A stretch of DNA of 64,000 nt from Thuidium tamariscinum (lineage: Eukaryota; Streptophyta; Bryopsida; Hypnales; Thuidiaceae). Of the stretch, positions 57,381 to 64,000 are shown in pieces; within the stretch, counting starts at the first letter, position 1; each line of letters opens with the position of its first letter. Both the position numbers and the translations under genes were made by a program. Under the pieces are notes generated by a model. That model saw only the letters and a program-made list of their open reading frames with translations, did no database searches and had not been told where the DNA came from. Location of the stretch: contig OX344752.2 in NCBI GenBank assembly GCA_947034885.2, positions 20,855,386 through 20,919,385 on the forward strand, read 5' to 3'.

Positions 57381-58350
57381 CATAAGATGCACATTTGAGT
57401 GACCATGTCAGAAATTCACAGTTGCCCCTTCATAATGGGACAACGGAGATTAGGTGTACATGTAAGGCAAAGACGTCAACAACAATCATATAATAATCTC
57501 CTTGTAGATGAAGAATTCAACGAGAAGCATTCTAGAATCTACGGCAAGAAAAGAACGCAGAAGAATGTGACAACTTTTTTTCTCCACAAGGCAGTCATGT
57601 GATTCCACCTCTGCATCCTTCCCTCAGCTCAAACATAGAAGTTACAATAGTCAACTGCATAGCAAGGGGGAGTTTGAAGAAAATTGGAACTCTTTATTCT
57701 ACAACTTCTACACAAAGCATTGTGAATTGGTGAGTGTCTTCGAAGGAGAAGAAACAAGGTCCAACAACTTTGGAAGATCGTTGCGTCTCTGTACAATAGA
57801 GGATGCATCGGTTGAGGTACATTGTCCGCCACAGATGTTGGCTCTTTCAGGAATATCTGTACATGCAAATCCCACTTTGCTACATGACTTCCTCACAATT
57901 TCACCTCATTGTTCCAAGTCGTATTCCCTCCCTTAGAAGATGAGCAAGATCCAATAGACTAGACATGTAACACCCACCTCGTTATGCACACTAGATATGG
58001 GAAGTGGACTATCAAGTGGGCTATCAAGCACACTACTTAGTGTACATGCGGCTGCAACTATTCAATTCCATAGTCAATGCAGTGAAAATGTAGTGGCACT
58101 GCTTAGTATTCTAAATCTCATAAGATCTGTAGAAATTTTCCTGTAGGTGCATTTGCATTGATGACTGAACAGATGGATCCTCTTCCCCAGTTCCGCCTTG
58201 CGGCATACTCCTTCTGTTTACACATATCGTCGTCGTGTGAATGGTGCTATAATTTTTGAATATTATAAGACAGATTGTCATAAATTAGTTTGTGCTCTAA
58301 CGGAAGCTGACATACTAGTGGGCTACAACGATCAACTGCCCTGTTGCCAT
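57381..58350. other. Intergenic DNA with unrecognised short frames
   Basis: Less AT-rich than its surroundings. Open frames of 60-80 codons occur on both strands (for example 57,399-57,602 and 57,629-57,868) but overlap and resemble nothing known. They may be remnants of a gene. Confidence 0.4.
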
Positions 58351-58780
58351 AATAAGAACTAGTATGCCTTGTGCCGTTGCCACAGTCAAATTCAAAGTAA
58401 AAGATATTTTCTAATTTTTTAATTTATTAAAACTTTGAAATTCAATAACTTCTTCATCATGAGTCCAAATGCCACGAAACTAAGCCCATGCACCCTTCCT
58501 TGCCGAGAACTTTCTAATGATACCAAGCACGCTCTTCAATGATACCAAGCATGCGACCAAAATATAAGTAAAAGTAATTTTTTAATTTTTTAGAACCAAA
58601 AATACTCAAAAATCCATAACTTTCTCATGATAAGTCAGAATGCCACAAAACCAAGCCCGTGCACCCCTCCTTGCCAAGAGCTTTCTAACAATACCAAACA
58701 CATGGCCAAGGGATGCACAAGTCAGGAGATCTCAACATGACAAAACAAACAAACAAAACAAACTACCTGTCTTAAGGTAT
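58351..58780. repeat. Dispersed ~240-bp repeat, two tandem units
   Basis: The first unit (58,351-58,545) and second (58,553-58,780) both contain the 'aagtaaaag', 'gaatgccacnaaac' and 'agcccatgcacccttcctt' type blocks of the repeat at 33,999. The second unit ends with 'aaacaaacaaacaaaacaaa' and 'ctgtcttaag', like unit 1. A short tandem 'aatgataccaagca' lies between them. Confidence 0.65.
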
Positions 58781-58929
58781 AGATGGACAATTTTGTCCAA
58801 CTTCATTACTTCCACAACTCGGCAAGTGGAAATTTCAGTAGTTCCTAGTACATTGATGCTTTACCATTTCTTGGAGAATACAAAGGTACTATTGGGGGGA
58901 GTTCTTCTACATTTCCAACACTGAACTTC

Positions 58930-59040
58930 ACCACGTCTCTTCCAAAAAAAGGATGGATGAAAAAATGACACAGCCTGGAAGAGTTAGTGCCTCCCCTCTG
59001 TACATCGTCCAAAATATGGAAGCTAATCCGCTTAGGGGTT
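58930..59040. mobile_element. Truncated end of a type III TTAA element
   Basis: It contains 'ggatggatgaaaaaat' and 'gtccaaaatatgga', and ends CCGCTTAGGGG followed by TTAA (59,038-59,043 region), matching 450-551. Confidence 0.5.
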
Positions 59041-60300
59041 AAGCAAGGAATGAAAATTTTATTCTATGTTACAATAGAACTTTTAATGATCGTCACCCTT
59101 TGAATTAATAAAACTCTAAAGTTACAGTAATGTAATAAATTGGTCCCGACCTAGCCCACATACAAACAACATGAGAGCAAGTGACCCTCCCTAATTCTAA
59201 AAACACCTCTAGAGTATGGATATGGATTGGCAATTACTGCCATTTTTTGGTACATTGCATGAACAATGTACCAAAAAGTAGCAATAACTACCAATTCTAA
59301 AAAATTTAAAATTTTAATTTGGATTTAGTACACTTGGCATGTTCTTACAGGCTAAAGAATTTAAAATTTAAAATCTTCATTTCCCTCCCCCCCCCCCCCC
59401 CTCTCCTCTTGTAATTTTTTTGAAACCAATTGATTGACAAACATTATGGGACAAGTGATCCTATATCTATATATGTATTTATACGTGGACTATATCCATA
59501 TAATTCGTATAGTATATATAGAGTATCCATATCCATATCCATATATGAATGGTTCACATTAAATCTTACACGATCAATGGCTTGGGAATTTTTGAAAAAT
59601 CAATAGTGATTACAAAGGTAAGCTTTTTTTTTTTATCAATGGCTTGTAAATTTTTTGAGAGAGGAGGGGGGGCTAATTAAATTATTAATTGACCTGGGTG
59701 ATTCACCACTTTTCGTCACATTGTTGTTTGTCATCACATTGTCACATTGTGTCACATTGTGTCAAACTGGTCTATGCCCCTGGCTTATTAGAAGTTCTAT
59801 CATAGTCTTGAACATGTTTTTTCCAAGACAAAACACTACTCACAACAATCAACATATTGTGCATGCATACTTAGATGGAGCAAGGTCCAACAAATAGCTC
59901 AGAGTCTGTCATTCACGCTTGAATTCTCTCCACTAGATTCTGTATCAAAAGATAACAATCTTTGGTGAAGGAAAGGGTATTAAAATCTATATTACTCCAA
60001 GATTTCAGATACCCGTTTAGAAAACCCATCACTGCACTCATTTATCGTATGATTGAAGGCACAATATTAGTGTCGCTGTAAACTGTAAAGAATATTTCCG
60101 CCTGCACTAACTAAAAAATACTCTGGTACGTAAGTGTCAAACACATTAATAGGATGAACCACCGTAGTTCAGTTATAACCCATAACCCTTTTCATTATGC
60201 TCATAACCTTCTTGAGCCTCAATCAAACAATTCGGTGCATCTACCAGAGGGAGATACACTTCAGTCAAACTGACTCAACCACGATCCAGGCTTAGCGTTG
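59041..60300. other. Intergenic DNA, simple repeats, downstream of HDA15-like gene
   Basis: There is a poly-C tract of about 18 at 59,384-59,402, a small inverted repeat around GGTACATTG...CAATGTACC (59,228-59,303), and ATATCC-type tandem repeats at about 59,500-59,548. No gene. Confidence 0.5.
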
Positions 60301-60800
60301 CCATCTGTCCGCCCTAATTGCATACCGGCAGTCTGAAAACCCAAGCAATCAACTCAAACTTGGATGAATAGATGATATACAAAAGCTGAGCAACTCATTT
60401 TCTGATAGATTTCAAAAGTAACAAATTAGGGTAACTGAGTTTGCCTCTAAACTGCACCCTGCACATCTACATGGAGGCTTTCTCCGTATGAAACTAGGCA
60501 AAAGAATAAAATGCCTGTCTATAGTACAGCTACAATCTCTGGAAACTTTTATGCCTGTGCAGCACCCTACAAAAAATTTGTAATACAAGCTTGACAACAC
60601 TTTTTTGCGTTGCACCCACTTATATGCCAAGAACTAATGATTTCGACCATGAATGCTCTGTGTTTAACTGGGCAGAAACTAGACTCTTACTAAAACTAAG
60701 TTAGTACCACGAAAAACAACAGACAGGTTTCAAAAGTACCGTCGCTTTGATCTTACACGGATTTCCTGTGGGCACAAAGATGGGAGCAACCCTGCACGAA
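60301..60800 (-). other. Probable 3' untranslated region of the HDA15-like gene
   Basis: Downstream of the stop codon on the minus strand. Composition is closer to genic DNA than to the intergenic repeats. No polyadenylation site was assigned. Confidence 0.4.
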
Positions 60801-63716
60801 CTAGCAACAAGCACAAGAATCATCATGCCTGGAGGGAGGGTGGTGCTTCATCTGGCCCCTTAACCAGATATCATAGAGAAGCTTCTTCCGACCCCATTTC
60901 CACCAAACTGGACCCCCGGTGTGCCGCCTCTTCGAAATCTTCCTTTCACCACCTTTGGCCAAACTCTCCAGAAGGGCGTTCAGCTTTAAAAAGGTCGCAT
61001 CTTTCAAACAAGGCCAGTACTGTCTATGATTCGAGAACACGTCCAACATGGCTGATGCCCCTGGTAAAGAGGGTTCAAGGTCGTCTGGAAATGGACCAGG
61101 GTTCGCTCCTTGAAGAACCTGTGGGATATAACACTTGGCGTGTCATTAACTCGTCATCACAGAACAATTTCATCAAAAGACCTCAAAATAAATATAAATT
61201 GCAGGCAGAGATAACTCCCCATTAATCATTTACCCATTGGCTGCTTCCATATCAGTAGGAGAAAGGAGAAAGGAGAACCATAGCCTAAATTCCTGAACTA
61301 CGGAAATATGTTTAGAAAAGTTACTATGACATTAGGATCCAAAGTACAATTTCTCCTTTCAATCTGGCACAACTTAAGCAAATGAAAAGAAAGAAGAGAG
61401 AACAAGCCAACAAGACATTGCAGATGTATCACTACTCGCGGCATGCTGAATTACCTCCATGACGGCATTCGCAGAGGCAGAAATGGACCGCAAATTATAA
61501 CCTCCCTCCAGAACAACAAGCAACCGACCTGCTGAGAGAGAGCTCAAGAGGGAAGTCATTTGTGCGTAGCCTTCTGGAGTGACATCACAACCTCCAAGCG
61601 GATCTCCCCTTGCAGCGTCAAATCCAGCTGAGACAATTGTTATATCGGCTTCAAATTGACGTGCGATTGGCATAACAATATGTTCAAATGCTGAAAGATA
61701 ATCTCGATCCCCAATTCCACCACAGCTCCATGGTATGTTCACACAAAAGCCAGTACCAGCGCCACTCCCAACTTGCTCCGCCCACCCCGTTCCAGGATAA
61801 AATTTTCCACTTTCATGCCTGTTCACCAAATCATTTTGATAAGCCGAAAGAGCAAAGAGACGATGAACACTGTTCTTAATATGTTTAAACTGTATCGGAC
61901 AACATCCACAAAATAAAACATTAAATCATCCCCGTGATTCATGAGATCCCCACACCTTCCTATGAATCATGGAGGAGATTTATTATGTTGTCTAAAAGTT
62001 AATGAAACAATCTCATCTCACTGAACACCCTGTTATGATTCGACTTCAAAAAATCACGGAAACAGAAATCTTAGGAAATCGACAGCCTCACCGATGCAGA
62101 GAGATATAGAGTATCGTCGGATCTTCTTCAAAAATCTGTTGTGTCCCATTGCCATGGTGTACATCCCAATCAACAATGAGGACCTTTCTTGCGCCACCAG
62201 CTTGAGCAGCCCGAGCAGCCACACAAGCATTGTTATGAAAGCAGAACCCCTGGATTAACTCCGTCTCAGCATGATGTCCCGGTGGTCTCACTAACGCAAA
62301 ACCGTTATGGGCCTTTCCAGTCATTATAGCTGACGCCAAATCAATGCAAAGACCAGCTGCTAGCCTTGCTGCGAGGGCAGAGTGCTCGTTGGCATATGTG
62401 TCTGAAGTGAAGTAAGACAAGTCATTTCCCTCTGTAGCTTGCACCCGGCTTATATGACTAGCAGTGTGAACCAATTCTAACTCAGACGGTGTGGCTTCTC
62501 TGGGGGGCACGAAAAAACAGCTCCCTCCGGAAAGTAACCCTGAGGCTCGTAAACCTCCCATAATTGCTCGTAATCTATCTGGACGCTCAGGGTGCACTTT
62601 ACCCGATTCCTCATGGTTTAACATCCTCGCGTCATAGCCAACAGCTGCTTTCCTTTTCTCCCCAGACATGAAGGTGCCTGCATCGTCGACTAGACGTCTT
62701 TAAATCGTATGTAGAATTAGCTAGAATGAGCCCCAGCGGGAAGAAATTTGTAGACAAAGCTGCAAATGATAGTTCCCCAAACAGAAATCGAGATACTCGC
62801 CTTCACATTACCTGAAAACACCAAATGCTTTGACAGCAATTCTGTAGAGCCTCTCCCTTCTTGTGCTGCACCCTCCAAATCACCTACGCCCAGAAACATG
62901 GAAGTTAAGCACTGTTAAGAGACCTCATTCTCGCTCTAAAAACTGAATACGGGCTAAATTGGATTGCACAGATCCAGGCAACGAGCAAGAAGAATAGCAA
63001 GCTTAAAACCAAAGAGCCTAAGGTAAAATAGATTCTACTTTAATAGGTATTAATCAACTATAGTAACTTTCAGAACATAGTTCAATTGATAAAAAAATGT
63101 GGGGCATAGTTTCTTGTTTCTCTTGGAAAATTTTGTTACCATTCTTGAGGCTCCATAATGAATTATCTCAAGTCCATAACAGCAGCCACTTGTGGCCTTT
63201 GGAGTTGAAAATTTGAATGAAACTCAGGGTGAGATATCAAGCTTTACATAATCCATTGCATTAATGACACCTTAAGGCGCATTTCACACAACAAATGTCC
63301 AATTCTGGACTAGCAAAAAATTGGCAACGAACAAAACGAATTTTAAGACGTAACTAGCTCCCAGGCGAGACATATACAGAAGTGGTCTTACCTGTTGATT
63401 CAGATGTTGGTCCTCCTAAGAATGGTTGCTCCAAAATGTGCGAAAGAAGAGATTCATGACACTGACCGCAAAGCTCTGCATCCTCACGATTAGGCATGGT
63501 GCAATTCGAACATAACACCCTGGGTCGCCATTCCTCATCTTCTGATTCGGCATCGTCGTCGTCATCTTCGCCTGCAGTAATCCCATGAAGCGCAAGAAAA
63601 GCTGCAAGCGGGTGAACTTCCTTCTCCATCTCTTCTCCGTTCTCGCCATCATCCCCTGAAGCGTATTCCAGCTCGCCCTCTACTGGGCTGTTCGCATCCA
63701 TCGCGGTACCTGGCAT
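60801..63716 (-). CDS. HDA15: HDA15-like class II histone deacetylase with RanBP2 zinc finger
   Basis: Five exons on the minus strand, 63,716-63,392, 62,883-62,812, 62,677-62,092, 61,818-61,455 and 61,118-60,801, join through GT/AG sites into 554 residues, close to the ~550 of Arabidopsis HDA15. An acidic N-terminus (DDDDDAESEDEE) precedes a RanBP2-type zinc finger with C69, C72, C83 and C86 and the conserved Asn76; the usual Trp two before the first Cys is Val. The deacetylase domain (about 143-470) has PPGHHAE at 264-270, DWDVHHGNGT with zinc ligands D304 and H306, AGFDAARGDPLGG with D395, and EGGYNL with catalytic Y435. All key residues are present, so it should be active. HDA15 removes acetyl groups from nuclear histones and in Arabidopsis acts with PIF factors in light-regulated repression; that role here is inferred. 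An ATG at codon 6 is an alternative start. Confidence 0.93.
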
Positions 63717-63868
63717 TTATTCACATCCACCATTCCATTTAAACACACGACCCTCAGACCTCGTGGATATCAATTCTCTGAACCGAGGCAATCGGATAAA
63801 ATGCTGTACTAGGACTACTGACTCGTGAGTACAGCATCCTACACTCAGTGGATGTAAAATCCAAAAAC

Positions 63869-63877
63869 ATATATAGT
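63869..63877 (-). promoter_or_regulatory. Possible TATA box of the HDA15-like gene
   Basis: On the minus strand the sequence reads ACTATATATG about 155 bp before the ATG. The spacing would leave a leader of about 120 bp. This is a motif match only. Confidence 0.3.
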
Positions 63878-64000
63878 CGTGACAGAAACATCCAGTCCAG
63901 TCAACTCAACAACAGTTGCAAACAAACCACGGTAATCCAGCACCGGTCAGACATACTCAAAATGAAGCAAGTCAAACGATTGTCAATAAGGTCATTTACA

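Noticed and set aside
57399..57602. 67-codon frame after the retrotransposon
   Set aside because: No recognisable domain, overlapping frames on the other strand, and no conserved context; left as unassigned intergenic sequence.
59384..59402. Poly-C tract as a functional i-motif or promoter element
   Set aside because: It is a lone homopolymer run in intergenic DNA with no gene start nearby; a simple repeat is the simplest reading.
1..64000. tRNA, rRNA or CRISPR features
   Set aside because: No tRNA-like cloverleaf or rRNA segment was recognised, and there is no regularly spaced repeat array; CRISPR is not expected in plant nuclear DNA.

Overview
The window reads as nuclear DNA of a land plant: AT-rich, with three intron-containing host genes separated by long stretches packed with small inverted-repeat transposons. 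The host families are plant types: a WEB/PMI2-like coiled-coil protein, a DUF688 protein, a class II histone deacetylase with a RanBP2-type zinc finger (HDA15 type), and fragments of UPF1 and of an organellar single-stranded-DNA-binding (OSB) gene. I cannot name the species. The sparse genes and the mixture of elements do not look like a compact angiosperm genome, but that is only an impression.

Layout. Positions 1-9,860 hold element copies, two decayed copies of an unrecognised ORF (3.6-4.2 kb and 5.5-6.4 kb), a UPF1 gene fragment that still has introns, and directly after it a decayed pogo/Tigger-like DDE transposase gene. Positions 9,860-29,700 have no convincing host gene. They form a mosaic of elements, several flanked by TTAA with termini starting CCCCTAA, others bounded by TA, others of CACTA type with 3-bp duplications, and many are nested. 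A GC-richer island at 30.0-33.8 kb carries the DUF688 gene (+). Positions 34-42 kb are AT-rich with dispersed repeats. The WEB-like gene (+) spans 42.5-46.2 kb in six exons, with a nested transposon in intron 4. More elements follow at 46.8-51 kb. A complete but degenerate Ty1/copia retrotransposon lies at 51,645-57,375, with paired LTRs, a 5-bp target duplication and a primer binding site. It carries an antisense fragment of an OSB-like gene between pol and the 3' LTR. The HDA15-like gene (-) occupies 60,801-63,716 in five exons and looks intact.

The three intact genes are not an operon and show no evident functional link. The most unusual content is transposon biology: a family of TTAA-flanked elements with CCCCTAA termini, supported by empty-site paralogues inside this same window, and two cases of host gene fragments associated with transposons. 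All family assignments come from reading the sequence; no database search was run. Exon boundaries are inferred from reading frame, GT/AG sites and family knowledge.
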